Shown: positions 23,190-36,543, counted from the first letter of the stretch. The stretch: 64,000 nt of DNA from Archegozetes longisetosus (GCA_018873245.2 JAEMBT020000005.1:6992001-7056000), one strand, 5' to 3'. The notes: generated by a model not told the origin, from the sequence alone. Made by a program: numbers and translations.

Positions 23190-26100
23190 ATGTTTCTAAC
23201 ATTTATAAGCATTTCAATTGTCGCATTTTCACAATTAGTTTGTGCAGATCAGTGGATACATTCTGAGTGGTTAGATCATCATCATAAATATCATCTAAAA
23301 TGGAAAACAGATGACAAAACTGAAACAATTTCATTTTTGGTTGAAGTCAAAACTAAAGGATGGATTGGGTTCGGAATATCACCAAATGGTGGAATGAAAA
23401 ACAGTGATATAGTTATTGGTTGGGTCTCTGATGAAGGAAAAACTTACTTTCATGTATGAAACTTTTATTAAATTAAATGATTTTATAACTTTAATCGTTT
23501 GATCTGATGGTTCATTTTACTTAACTTATCAAAACTTTGATAACTTTTTACTGCAGATGTCGATTGATAGGTTTTAAAAAGTAGAAAATTATAAATAACT
23601 TTAATGGGAAAACGCAAATTTACCACACTAATAGCCCGATATAGTGAAACTTTTTATTGTGAATCTTCCATACTGTGAAAGCAATATTTTGGTCCAATAA
23701 ACAGATTAACTAATATTCAACAATGTGTTTACAGGAAAAACTTTAAGTAGAAAATTACAAACTTCATCTTATAAGAGACAAATGAATATCTGTTCCACAG
23801 ATTCATTACACTGATTCTGAATTATGCTATTCTATTTAGTTTTTGTCAATTCAATTTGTTTTTAGGATCGTTTTGCAGACGATGAATCGATGCCAGTAAT
23901 AGATGAAAGTCAAGATTGGAAACTATTACAATCAGCTCAAAATGATACGCATACTATTTTACAATTCTCGAGACCTTATAAGACATGTGATCATTCCAGA
24001 GATATACAAATAACAAGTGACACAACCAGACTTATCTGGGCTTTTGGTGATCATGATCCTAAATCTGTTAATAGTATTCAAATTCATAAACACAATGAAA
24101 GGGGTTCAAAAAGTGCAATACTTATTGATCATTACAAACTCGAAGATTCAAAAGAAGATGATTTAGAATATTTTGACTTCACTGTTAATAACGTATGATT
24201 TCAATAGATTTTGTTAATTTGACTGAATTTTAAGAATTAAAATGTTTTATTTTGAAAACTGATCAGATAACAATTCCAAAAAAAGATACTGTTTATTGGT
24301 GCAAATTATTCAAAGTCCAGTTTCCGGAAAAACGTCACGTGGTTAAGGTATAAAATAATATTTACAATCTTTAATATATAGAATATTTATTACTCTTAAT
24401 AAGCGTAGTGTTAATATTCAAGAATATCAAATTTATTAGTATATACCTAAAATAACTCTCGGAAACGAGGATTTGGCACACCATATTCTGTTGTTTACAT
24501 GCAATCATCCAGACAGTAGTCAATTAGATAAATATCTCAATTCTGAAGGAATAGACTGTACGAATACAGCTAATATGCCTCTAGATCTCACTCATTGTTT
24601 GATGGTATACTTTATTTGGGCAGTTGGTGGACAGCCATTCATAACTCCTCCTGAAGCCGGCTTTCCAATAGGGGCTGATGAAGAAACTACTTATTTTTTT
24701 ATACAATCACATTATGACAACCCAGATTTGGTTGAAAACAGAATCGATTCTTCAGGAATCAGAGTGTATCATACTTCAAAGTTAAGACGTTACGATGCGT
24801 TTACTCTATTACCTGGAGCTATACCTAATTATGGACTTGTTATTCCTCCTAAACAGCCAAGTTTTGAAGTGACTGCTCATTGTGATACAGAATGTTTCAG
24901 AAAAGTATAACTGTTAACAAGTTTTTGTTGAAATTATAAAACTTTTTAATTTCTTAGTTTATGCCTTCAGATGGAATAAAAGTGTTCGCAGCAATGCCTC
25001 ACGCACACTTAATGGGTATAACTTTTAATTCGAATAACTTTATAATTTTTTGATAGCAAACTAAAATATAGCCTTGTGATCTTATATCAGACAATAGTAT
25101 TCTAATATTAAGACATAATATATCAGAAATTAATAAAATCATAGAATATCCATCATTGCAATCAAGACAAAAAACATATCAAACTTCACAATAAATTAAT
25201 GCGTATCGGATGCAGGTTAACAACAAGATATCAATAGGTTGTTACCTTTCAATTTGCTATCATTGATTATTGAGTTTCGAAGTATAATATTTATCTACTT
25301 TTCTATTGAGTGCTAACTTTTCTGCAAACATTTTCAGGAAGACAAGTGAAAGCTCGTCACTTTCGTGGTAACGAAGAACTTCCATGGATTCTAAATGATA
25401 GAAACTATGACTTCAATTTTCAACAGCTTCGCCTTTTGAGAAGAAAAGTGCATATAATGCCAGGAGATATTATCACAATTGAATGCACTTATAATTCGAG
25501 CTTAAGAAACCTTGCAACTCTTGTAAAACTTTTTAGAAAATTAATTTTAGATCTATTGTTAACAAATCTAAAATATTTGATCAAATAATAGGGTGGAGAA
25601 TCTACTCGACAGGAGATGTGTTCGACATTCCTTTCATACTATCCAAGAATGAAAAATAACAGTCAAACGTGTTTGAGTGGAATGACTCAATCATCTGTTA
25701 TGACGGTTTCAGGTGTGGAAGAGTTAACGGAGTAATTATGATTTGTTTGCAATATCTTTTTCCACTTGAAAATTTTTATTTTTCAAGGAAAGTAATTTAT
25801 ACAATAGTTACACAAAACTATAGTTGATCCTCAATAGAAGATCCTATAAATATATTTTACTTTAAAATTGAGTCATAATTAGTTAACTTTTTATTAAAAT
25901 TTTACACATCTTTCAGATATGAACCAAATCACGACCCAATTATCAAATTGCCGATAGAATTGCAAAACATGAGTTTATCTAAATATTTGGCTGAGAAGAA
26001 GAAAGACTGGAGTGATAATTACCAAAATTTGATCAAATTTGGTGACCAAAGACAATCTTGTTATTGGATTAAATCACCGAATGATTTTGATCTGAATTAT

Positions 26101-26265
26101 TTGGTTTCATATCCTAAAAATTTAAAGGAATATAAACCTATCGAAACAAAATGCCAGAAATCAGATTTGTTAGTATCGGGTGCAGTTTATACTAAACAGA
26201 CTATATTCAAGTTGAACTTACTTTTCATATTTGTGTTAATCTTATCTGAAATTTTGACTTTGTAA
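23190..26265 (+). CDS. MOXD1-like DOMON / copper type II monooxygenase, 8 exons
   Basis: Predicted 622-residue secretory-pathway enzyme of the dopamine-beta-hydroxylase/PHM family. Exons: 23190-23453, 23866-24192, 24267-24347, 24440-24904, 24958-25015, 25338-25522, 25592-25731 and 25917-26265, all GT-AG, joining in frame without stops. ATG 23190 is chosen because it opens a signal peptide (MFLTFISISIVAFSQLVCA). Then comes a DOMON domain (about 27-160), a Cu2-monooxygenase N domain (from IPKKDTVYWCK, about 200-355) and a C domain (about 370-510). Copper ligands by homology: H238, H239 and H315; H394, H396 and M469 (PHAHLMG, TRQEMC). The tail (602-622) is hydrophobic, suggesting a membrane or GPI anchor. 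Length fits MOXD1 (about 610). The substrate is unknown. A broken copy lies just upstream. Confidence 0.9.
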
Positions 26266-26978
26266 ACGAATTTCTATAAATTTTGACTACTTTTTAAAAG
26301 AGTTTCATAGCTCATAATTGGTTATGAAATCTATTACGTTTATTAATATGAAGTTTATACTTAATAACTTAAATATGAGCACTTTAATCTAATTATTAAA
26401 AATGTTTATGACTCATGTAATCATTTATTTCAAACTGACAAGTAAGTAATGCTTAGCATTAATATATTTACTATTCATATCATATGTTGATATATATAAA
26501 TTAATAATATTAGGTCGAACCAAAAGTCTTTGCCAACTTTATTTTTCAAATATTCCAAAAACAGTAAACGATACTAAAGGTTGGTTTTTATCATCAGATG
26601 AACATGTTATCCACCTATAATTAAGATCGTTTACCAGGGGTCAGGCAACAAGATAATACCAAAAAATTCTTGATTCTTGTTAATCACCACGAATTGTAGC
26701 ATATGAGTTCCTTCAAAAGTTCTTTAGACAAAATGCTTTTTTTATTTTAGACTTTTACGCAAGCTATTGCATCGAAGGTTGATTTGCGATTTTACTTGGA
26801 GTATCCTCCGATATAATGAAGAGCATAGGCTCGAAAATCCCGAGCCTGAGCCTCTGGAGCCTAGGCTCAAAAACCTCGGAGCCTGAGCTTGAGCCTCAAT
26901 TAAAATCTCGTAGCCTGAGCCTGAGCCTAAGCCTCATTCGAAAACAAAGAGCCTGAGCCTTAGCCTGACTTTAAAACC

Positions 26979-26979
26979 A

Positions 26980-27029
<50 letters not shown>
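26979..27029. repeat. GAGCCT hexamer tandem repeat
   Basis: An uninterrupted GAGCCT microsatellite of about eight copies, flanked from 26830 by degenerate copies of the same hexamer. It lies in the subterminal part of the hAT element and probably grew from its binding-site repeats. Confidence 0.9.
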
Positions 27030-27345
27030 CCTTAATGTCAGCCTAAGTCTGAGAATTTTATATAAAGAAGAGGTTTCACTAAACCTAACTCTGCATAAGG
27101 AATATTTTTATTGAATAAACGATTCAATAATTAAAGTAATTTTAATTCAAATAATAAGCAAAATTATGATTAAATAAGAGAAAAACAACGAAACGTGTGA
27201 AATATATAGAAATACTGTGAAAAATTACATTAAGAAATGAAATACAAAATAATTGTTATTCAATTTGAATCAATATAATATGAATTCAAACACATGACAC
27301 TTCTGATTGTATTGTCAGATAAACGATTCCTTCTTTTAGTAATAA

Positions 27346-28906
27346 TTATTCCCGCTTTGGAAAAAATCTGTTGGCTGGGAACGCTCGTTGCAGTAACACA
27401 TCGTATTCACTTAGTTTACGTTTCTTATAAATTGAACTCAATATTGAAGAACTCGATTTTGTAGTTTCTGAAACCGTAGGTTTATCTGAATATTTAGTGT
27501 AATAGTCATTGAATTTTTTCTTGAATTCGTTAGTAATTATTTCAAATTCTTCATCATTTAAAAGAGTTTTCAAAAATGAAAAGTTAAGCCTTGGATCAAA
27601 AATCACAGCAAAATAACTACACTTTGTTTTCAGTCGTTTTTCATAATCTTTCAATTTTGTCTCAATTCTTTCTGAACAAGTCTTAAGTGAATCTTCAAAT
27701 ACAGAACTGATGTGTTCGAGTAAATGCTTAAGCAAGGTATCACAAAACATATACTGGAATAGCTTTGGCCAGAAAGTAATTTAGTTGATTCATAGAATGG
27801 TCTTAAAAAATCGCATAATTTAATGAGTATTTCCCACTCATTATCATTAATTTGATAAATTTTAAAACTTTCTTCTTTCAAACAAATAATGTCTATAACT
27901 CTTCTCATTTTTAATGCGATTTCAATCATTTCAAAAGTCGAATTCCATCGAATATGAATATCACGTTTTAGTCTTAAATATTTTTCACCTAAAGCATTAG
28001 CGATTTCTTCAAACTTTTGTATTTGTTTGGAAGAGTTTTTCAGATTAGAAGCGATTTATCTTAAATTTGTTAGAATTCCTGAAACTTCTTTAATGCCTTC
28101 ATTTATACTTAAATTTAAAACGTGGCCAAAACAGGGAAAGTGTATCACTTCTGAGAGGTTTTGTTTTTCAAATAAGAATTTAAAAGTTTGATACCTCTTA
28201 TATTATTTGTCGCATTGTCTGAAGTGATTGAAGTAATTTTTTCTGTTATATTAAATTCTTGAAAAAATTCTAATAATGAACTCATTATTTGTTCACCACT
28301 ATGAGGATGAGGAATATAACAGAAGTCGAGGAGCACATGACATAATATTCTGCTTGAACTCACATAATGAGCAGTAACCGAAAGATAGGGTCGTTCTGAC
28401 ATTGACGCCCATATGTCAGTTGTGATACCAATTTTACAATTAAGAGCTGATAAGTTTGACTTAAGCTTAAGTCTGTTGTCTTCAAACTCAGTCTCAATAT
28501 CTCTTTTAATAGTGAAACGAGAAGGAAGTTGTGTTTCTGGTGAAAGGCTTACAATTAGTTGTTTGAAGTCAGGCTCTTCTACAATATTGAGAGCGTGATT
28601 ACCGTTAACAATAAAACGAATCAAATTTTGTCTCAAATTTCTGCCAATCTTTTGAACCGTAAATTCAGTTATTTTTCTTTTAATATTTTGATGATTTTTA
28701 AGATAATGACTTTTGAGAATGGATCCAGAAATGCTTTTATTATAAGTTTTGTCACAATTTTTGCACTTATACTTATTATCCAAAATAATAAAGTAATCCT
28801 TTCTGTTCCACTTCTTCTCAGTCTTCACTTCTTCAGCATTACTTCCGTTATTACTTTCTTCTAAACTTAGTATTTCATAATCTGGTTGACCACTACTTGA
28901 AGCCAT
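27346..28906 (-). pseudogene. hAT transposase with BED zinc finger, broken
   Basis: Read leftwards from ATG 28906. A BED-type finger is visible at about residues 45-75 (YKCKNCDKTYN then LKSHYLKNH). Next comes the transposase core with GITTDIWAS (the usual catalytic-region TDxW) and ITSDNATNN. A frame change near 28155 leads into HFPCFGHVLNLSINEG, a stop follows near 28057, and another shift occurs near 27740. The final frame ends at 27346 after KRKLSEYDVLLQ without the C-terminal VERxFS dimerisation motif, so that end is deleted. Confidence 0.8.
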
Positions 28907-29504
28907 TTTTGTAATTGAATTACTTATTATTAATAAGCTATTAACACACTTTATATCAGTTGAAAAACTTTATTATTAAAAAGTTTACATAAAATTGTTT
29001 TCGTATCGATTGAATGCTTTGTTTAAATTGAGTTTATTGAAAGTATTGCATCGAATATATGTTTAAATGGAAATCTTGTGATTTATGATTCATTTATTTA
29101 TTTTAAAACTTAGTTTTGTATATGAAATAAAAGAAGCAAATACAGCATTATAGACAAAGTTCAAACTATATTTCTCTTTCCTTAAAATTTTACTAACAGG
29201 CTCTTCAGGCTAAATAAGCTGAGCCTTGAGCCTGAGCTTTAGCTCTTCATTACTCTGATAATATATAATGCCCTTATTTTTCACTTCTAATCTTGTCATG
29301 TTACACTTTCAGGAAGTTTTGTCAAAAAACATTTCCCAATATTAAAATCAAAATAATAATGATAACTATGTGAAACTTCAATATTACATAGTAAATACAT
29401 AAGTGAATATTATTCAATATGGATCCTGAGAAACATCCTTATAAACAAGGAATAAAAAGGAATGGCAGGAACTTTTGGTTCGACCTAATAAAATTTTAAT
29501 ATTG

Positions 29505-30638
29505 TTTCATATTAATAATCAATCAATGTGATAAGAAAATTTAATGGCATGTAAATTAAAATGAAGACACGGAATCTATTTATAACTTTGGAGTTAATTA
29601 TTGATTATTACACCTATTAATTAAAATACAATTTACGCCCACTGTTTCAGAGAATACAACAAAACTAATGACATAAATCAAATCAATTCAATAAAATTTA
29701 CAAATCAAAATTTATCACAACCAAATAGTAACAAATACCAATTATGTAAAATGTTGAATAAAGACTGCTAACATTAATCTCAATAAGTAATTGTGAACCA
29801 CATTAAATTAATGAAAATCGTTTATTGACTTTTCGATATTTTCTTAGCACATGATTTCATAATAATATAAATCAATAGTCTCTACATTTGTAATAAAAAA
29901 GTATTTAAGAAACTTTCTCGAGAAGTAATTTAGAAAACTTCCACAGACTTTCTCAAGTTATAGTTTTTATTCAAAATCATGAAATTTTCTTTATATGAAC
30001 AACGTATTAAAAATATAAGACCCTCTCATAGTATAATATGAATTTCCCAAAGAAGTTATAGTTCATTAAGAATAGTGACTACTAATTATCACAATAATAT
30101 TCAGTTTACAAATCAAAATTCTGTGCTTTACGATATATTGCAATATAATTTATTTTTGAAGTGATTTCATTTTAAAAACATTTAGATGTGATCTTATTAG
30201 TTAAGACATAAAAGTAGCAATTAAAACAATTTTATTTTTTCATTTGAGTTTCATTATTTTAAGTGTAATAAAAGTTTCTAAACAGTAGAAATATTTGTAG
30301 GTATTCTATAAAATTTTTCTCAACAAAAGATATTTATTAGAAATTTTCCAACACTAATAACTGCTGATAATTTCAGGCAAATATTAAATAATTCACAAAA
30401 GATATTTTGTGTTATATGCCTGAAAAAAATTTCTATTTCGAAGAGTACTTTAAATAATTAATTTGAAAGGAATATATTCTGAACATTTAAGTGAGAGTTG
30501 TTGATAACCTTTTTGAACTTTTAATTTAGGCAATTGTTATAACAACTTATAAATACAATAAGCAAACTAATAAGGTCATATTTTTAAAATGATTTCTATC
30601 GTAGTTATGATGTATAATTATTATTATCAATATTTGTA
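29505..30638 (+). promoter_or_regulatory. 5' flank of receptor pseudogene 3
   Basis: No gene. Near-identical to 10250-11413 before receptor 2. See findings for the contrast with the coding regions. Confidence 0.6.
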
Positions 30639-30668
30639 ATGTTGTTTACTTCCACTACTTATTCATGA
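30639..30668 (+). promoter_or_regulatory. Upstream ORF before receptor pseudogene 3
   Basis: The frame MLFTSTTYS then TGA, ending 46 bases before the receptor ATG. Kept despite the receptor being broken. Confidence 0.4.
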
Positions 30669-30714
30669 AAGAAATGTTTTTGAATTAGTTAAAGTATCTG
30701 AGAAATCAACAAAA

Positions 30715-31777
30715 ATGTATTACGGATTAATAAAGTATTTATTCATATTTTATGGAATGCATGATTATAAGGACTGGAAGAAAAAAACGTTTGTTTATTG
30801 TATTAGATTAATAAGCATGACATGGAATATATATTTCATTGGCAATTTTGTTAATCGTTCCATGACAAATTCATCGATAAGGTATTACAATTTTGCAATA
30901 CTGATGAAAAATATTACAATTATGATGACATATTTAACTGTTTTCGTCAAAAGACATCATATTATCTCTCTTCTCAACGAAATTCATCATCAGATCGATA
31001 GTCAGGCAACAATTAAATTGAGAAAATTTTCTAATTTTTTATTTATAATCTGGATAATCAAGTAGTATTAAATCCAATTGTAGAAGGAGGAATTCGTTCA
31101 TATATAACTATTACAAACAAGGATTTTGAGCCCTCCGTCGAATATGTAGTCTTAACTGAAGTGTTGTTCGCGTTTTTTAGTTTTGGATGGCTTTTAACAA
31201 CAGTCGGATTATACATTTATGTGGTTTTCAGTTTACATCAACTCGAAAAACAATTTTGCGATAGTATATTAAATACAAAACTTATTGCGGCTAACCATTT
31301 GAAGTTTTATCGTAACGAATATCTATATTTAGAGAAACTTAAAGATTCATTGAATGAAAAGTTGGGCATTTTACCTCTACTTTGGTTTACAGAATTATTT
31401 TCATCGACTTGTTTTCGTATTACCCAAATCTCTATGAAACAGAACGAATTTTTCTTTCGAATATTAATAATTTAATTTATTTTTTCTACGAGTACTTCAT
31501 CCTTATAACAGTTATAATTATTGTCTTGTTATATTTATCAAAAATTGATATATTCCAAAAAAATAAAAATCACTTGATTAGACTTATTACTGAAAGACTT
31601 GAAAATTCGGTGCAGACATCGATTGAGTTTATGGTATTTAATCAAACAATCAGTAGTGATAATAATAATTCTGGTTTGACAGCTTGGAATGTATTTCGAT
31701 TGAACCGTAGAGTAATATTTACATTTACAGCCACAGTCATTCCATTCACAGTTATGTTTATCGAACTAATTCAATAG
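30715..31777 (+). pseudogene. Gustatory-receptor-like pseudogene 3 (two frameshifts)
   Basis: Full-length relative of receptors 1 and 2 with intact start (MYYGLIKYLFIFYGMHDY) and end (FTVMFIELIQ). A one-base loss at about 31057-31059 in 'ataatcaag', against 'ataattcaag' elsewhere, brings a TAG at 31063. A second one-base loss at about 31449-31452, in the T-run after the codons for QNEF, shifts again. The three frames follow in exact register, and no other nonsense codon is visible. It died recently. The 5' flank matches receptor 2. Confidence 0.92.
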
Positions 31778-31919
31778 TTCTGTTTTGATTTTGGTTACTA
31801 ACTTCGAATGGATAGTTAGGAAAATTTCGAGTGGTAGGCACATATTTAAAACCGAGAGAACGAATACACAATCATATTCATTGTGATTACAAGTCTACTT
31901 CTCTCAATAAAAACTATTG

Positions 31920-32655
31920 GAGATCAGTTCTTCGGAGAATTTCGCATCCGATATACCACTCATAGCTTTATTAGCACAACAAACACATATGAACTGGTCT
32001 TTTCTGACTGAACCATAAAACAATCTTATTTTGACTCAGAATTGGGAGGATTGAGAGTCAAATATATGGGCAATTATCTGCCATCAATACAATGCTTTAC
32101 GTCCGCAAGAATTCTGAAGATTATGCTTAATGGGTCATAAATGAAGCCATATTTTTATCACAACCTGAATTTTTATATATTTTATCAAATTGAAATGTAA
32201 TCGCAATCCGGCTCATTTAGCCACTGGTTATCATGTAATTGGTAATCTTTATACTGTCTCATCATCATCTATCTTGAAAATAGCTCCATTCCGTACTTGA
32301 GTTAGGATTTCAAATTGAATTCTTCAATGGTCCGAATCCAATCAACTCTTGAAATACTACAAACAACTATAAGAGATGGTGAACGATATTCTATGATCAA
32401 GGATAATTCGGAATAAGTTGTTGGGTGGCAAATTTGTACATTTTCGACAAAAAATTGTCACTAAAATTTTATCCAATGACTATGAACGAGCGATTGGTGT
32501 AGAATTTGATCGAAAGTTTATGAGACATGTGAATAATATAAGAAATAAGGTAATACTTTCATCTAGAGTTGCTAATTCACTAAAAGTACTATTGAAATGT
32601 AAATCAATATTATAAACGCATGTTGATATTAATTTTATTTGTTAAACGTATTCTG
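31920..32655 (+). pseudogene. GMC oxidoreductase pseudogene C (middle part only)
   Basis: Begins abruptly 140 bases after receptor 3, at the segment equal to GLSENI and SDIPLIALLAQQTH, without leader or FAD-binding N-terminus. It runs through frames with many stops to a readable end, ERAIGVEFDRKFMRHV (about 32487-32534), then NSLKVLLKCKSIL and a stop at 32613. No C-domain. It resembles copy D in this last part. Confidence 0.75.
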
Positions 32656-33620
32656 ATTTGCAATTTCAATAAACAGCTACTTCTTAACCAACATTAATTT
32701 GAAATATCTTTAGTTAAATTGATTAAAATAATTATCAAGAGGTCTGGTGGAAGTCTATTAGTAACTCTATATCATAAATAAAGAGTAATTCCAATCGAAA
32801 TTCAAATCATATTAATAAAAATTAGAATAATTGCTTTAAAATAGGATGTCTGCAATACAAAATAACCTGCTCTTTAATTTTGAAGTCATTAAACTAAATG
32901 GGACCTCAATTGTTATTATGTTCTAGCTCTGAGCATAAAGGATCTATGATCCATTGATCCATCAGTACCTCTGGGTCTGAGGTCTTTAGAGGTCCAAATC
33001 CCAGTCCTGGTCCTTAATATTAGTTTGGATCCAGGTTTGGGTCTTCCAAAGCGCTTCTAATAGTGTTATCCATCAACCAAAACACGCATAGGAACTTATA
33101 TTACTATCATTAAGACAATTAATCTTTATTCATAATTAATAAGCGCGACAGAAAATGACTTCGCATATTAAATTATATGCGAAATCATGCATAGAAACTA
33201 TTGATATGCGATTTAGTAATTTTTGTTCAAATAAACAAAATGTATTTGAGGTTCAGGTTTGCAGTTATGTGAGAGGCCCAGGTCTAGATCCACGTTGATG
33301 TCTCTGAGAACAATCTCTAGGACCTGAATCAGTTCAGCACTTACCGTATCCAAGTGTAGTGAATAATATCCAAATAAATTGAGAAAAATCAAGAAAGACT
33401 GATAATAATACTATCGATTCAGAAGAAGAAATTTTCTTCAGAATTTTTCGTAAAATGAATTTTATATTGAATTAACGGAAGCTGATTATTTCGATTGGAG
33501 TGAATCTAAACGTCGGAAAATGAAAAATAAATAAATAAAATTACAAAGATAAAATGAAATAACGGTTCAAATAAGATTCAACGAATACAGAGAGCCTTTA
33601 ATCGTGAAAGAAGCTATAAC
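32656..33620. repeat. Spacer repeat shared by units 3 and 4
   Basis: Non-coding. It matches 43096-43640 after GMC copy D, including the stretch 'gatctatgatccattgatcc' and 'ctctgggtctgaggtcttta'. It marks a segmental duplication of the GMC 3' region. Confidence 0.65.
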
Positions 33621-35131
33621 GTTTCATAATTCATATCTAGAGAAGTGACTTTTCGGTGAGAACGGTTTTTTCTGAATCGTTATCTTCGGTAATCATCAAA
33701 ATTAGTCCATGTTCTTTAGGCTTTAAATAAAGAGTTCTATTCGACCGATTTTTACCAATTTTAAACTTTACCACAGAGTAGAGCTGATTTTCAGCTTATG
33801 AGCCGGTTTGATTTTTTTATATCTTATTCATACCAGTTTGATAGGGTCTGGCTCTGTTCGCCGACAACCTGTTCATCGACATCTTAAAATCTAATAAGAT
33901 GTTTTTATTAGTAATCAAACCTAACCTAATATAAAATATCATAACAACCTAACTTAATAAAACGACTGAAATCAAGATAAATGAAAAATTTTATAAAAAA
34001 AGATTTTTCTGGTAACAAGGTACAACCCGTTTTGATAAACTTTTACACCATAATTCTCAGAAAAACATTGAGGGAATGGTTTGCAATTATTCATAATCCA
34101 ATTTATATACATGTAACTACTTAGGCTATATTAGTATTTTATTTCGTCTCAAAAGTAAGATCAAGATATAGAACACAGAAATTATATAATGCAAAACAAT
34201 TGAAATAATGACCCGTCACTCAATTTGAGCCCAAAAATTGATTTAACTAACATTAAAATAAAAAGCCCGTATTTTCGCTTGTAGTTTGTTGCTTTGAACC
34301 CATTTTGTCACAACAGAAAAGTTGAATTTGTAAGTGCTTTAAAAGCATTATATCTCACGAGTCTTTATTTCAGAAATTGTCTCAAGTATGCGCCTCTTGA
34401 TTCATTTGACGTTGAAAGGTTATTCTCACAATTTAAAAATATTTTAAATGATTGAAGACATAGTTCATTACCAAAGAAACATTGTATTGCTTAATATATT
34501 ATAAAATACAACTCTGTTTTTAGAGAAATCTAATGCCTTTTATAAGTATGTAGTCGACTTTACCTTTTAGTCTGACTACAGCAAAAGTTTTTGAACACCT
34601 GTTTGTTAAAAACGATTTTATTGATTTTAAATAAGTATGAAGGACTCTCCCTTTTATACAAAATTATCGCGCCTTTATATATAGCGCAGATTATAGTTTT
34701 AGAGAGTTGCACTTCTCTGTGGAAATGTAAAATTTTCAGAGTAGGCAACAAATAAGTAAACAAACAAGTAGACAAACAAACAAAAGGATTAGTTAGTTGT
34801 TTTGTATAGGTCAGGATTGCAAGTCAGAGGTTGCCTACAAAGTATGTCATAATATTTTAGTTTAGGCTATTTTACATTCCAAATAAAGCCGACTTAACTA
34901 CCGATACTGAGACTTTTACTCCCAATTATCGATTGATTTGATTTCTATTTATCACTGAAATGTCACAGCTTTACTCATGTCATAATTTCGTAGACTTTAA
35001 GCAAAAAAGGTGATTGATTCTCATCTAAAATCTAAGAACTGAAGGTTATTTTATAAAGTATACTCAAATCTAAAGAACAATAATTTATAATTCATGCCAA
35101 GTAATAAAAAATTATATTTCTTTATTATTAC
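33621..35131. other. Spacer with hAT traces
   Basis: AT-rich. A short repeat, 'gggtctggctctgtt' (33845), recurs at 60780. Otherwise only the hAT C-terminal trace at 34370-34480 is recognisable. Confidence 0.4.
34370..34480 (+). pseudogene. hAT transposase C-terminal relic
   Basis: Readable as APLDSFDVERLFSQFKNIL, the hAT dimerisation motif, followed by a stop and RHSS. About 35 codons only; neighbouring frames show nothing further and the ends of the element were not found. Confidence 0.6.
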
Positions 35132-36241
35132 CAGAGTTCGGCAAAATAGTTGATTAATATAATTGTGAAGCAAATCCTAATATTAAAGAACAATGCCCAA
35201 AACCCGTAGTGATCCTTCCTTGAATGAACCAAGACAAATTTGGTATCAAAAAAAGGTAATGAAGAGTAAAATCGAGATTTTTAAGAATTTTTGAAATCCA
35301 AGATGGCTGACACGAGTTATGGCCTTCGAAACATTATTATAAGAAAAACTATTTTTTGTATTTTTAAGCATAAAAACTCGTTTAAACATACTTTATTGTA
35401 TTATTTGAATCTTCTTAACATAAAATCTAATCGAATCTGAAATAGAAAAGGCATATAAAAAATAATTTTTATCATTAATGTATAAATACTACAGGAATAT
35501 GACTAAATACTACATCTACGTTTTAGTAGATGTAGTGAAAACTGATGTTGAGGAAATAGTTGGGTACTGCTGTCAATGCCAAAAATGACCTCAGAACCGT
35601 CAGGTGCTGTGCACACATAATGGCGGTTCTTTGGTTTCTCGGATTTGGCAGGAACGAGCCCGAGTTTTAGAATCTCCAGTCTCGCTGAACGAGGTCTGCG
35701 TGGTTCCGGAAAGTACTGAAGAGGACTCGACTTGATTTTACACGGTTTTATTTATATACTTTTCTTTTTTATTTGAACACATTTCTCGTTGATATATATT
35801 TACTAGCTATATTTTAAACCTTTTATTTTCGTGCAAAAGAACGAACAAAATGCGCATATTTATATTTTACCTGTTATTTAGCCATACCTTCTTCAGTCAT
35901 CTTGGACTTCAAAAATTCTTTCAAATCTCGATTCTACTCCTCTTTACCTTTCGTTTGATAACAAATTTGTCTTGGTTCATTTAATGAGGATTTTGGCATT
36001 GTCCTTTGGCAATACTCTAATTATTGGATCAAGTTTTCATAATAAAATTCAAAGTGAATGATTCATTGTTGCGAAAAGTCTCCTAGTACATTATTTGTGT
36101 TACAATAAGTATATTTATCTTATAGAAATATGGATCATATATTAAAGACAATATTTGATAGTAAAATTCAAGATTCAATATTAGGGTCTGTTTCACAATT
36201 ATATTGATCAACTATTATTTCAACTATTTTGCCGTACTCTG
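35132..36241. mobile_element. Non-autonomous hAT element with long inverted arms
   Basis: Left end CAGAGTTCGGCAAAATAGTT, mirrored at the right (CAGAGTACGGCAAAATAGTT as reverse complement), with a perfect 8-bp duplication ATTATTAC (35124-35131 and 36242-36249). Arms match again around 35215-35330 and 35880-36005 ('aaatttg', 'atgaaccaagacaaat'). The GC-richer centre (35510-35720) shares wording with 44150-44230. No transposase. Confidence 0.85.
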
Positions 36242-36543
36242 ATTATTACACATGAGGATTTTAATGCTTGAGGAAAATCATCTTCAATTTTAAGCTGAAA
36301 TTAAAGGCTTGAAACGAATTTATTTACTTTGTAATTTGAAAGCGTTTGGTCATTAAAATTTTGATTCAGATAAAAATTACTCAGTATTATTCAACTTTAG
36401 TATATTTTAATAAATGATTTTCACATACAAAAGTATAGGTCATATAAATAATGATCAACAGTTAAAATCTATAATCGACTACAAGTGCTTTTGATTAACA
36501 GAAAACATTAATTTAAGTTTAAACAAATATAACTTGGATATTT

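Larger units (their letters stand above)
26814..29252. mobile_element. hAT transposon with GAGCCT-rich ends, nested in a mariner
   Basis: The ends TAATGAAGAGC and GCTCTTCATTA are flanked by near-identical 8-bp duplications CTCCGATA (26806-26813) and CTCTGATA (29253-29260). Both subterminal regions are rich in GAGCCT/AGGCTC words, a likely array of transposase-binding sites. The transposase lies on the - strand. Confidence 0.85.
26510..29488. mobile_element. mariner-like element carrying a nested hAT element
   Basis: The end TTAGGTCGAACCAAAAGT and its inverse ACTTTTGGTTCGACCTAA delimit the unit, with TA at 26508-26509 and 29489-29490. Removing the nested hAT (26814-29252) leaves about 540 bases, an internally deleted mariner-type element without a recognisable transposase frame. 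Confidence 0.8.

Noticed and set aside
28413-28864. Two + strand frames opposite the hAT transposase
   Set aside because: Antisense shadows of the BED-finger transposase coding sequence.
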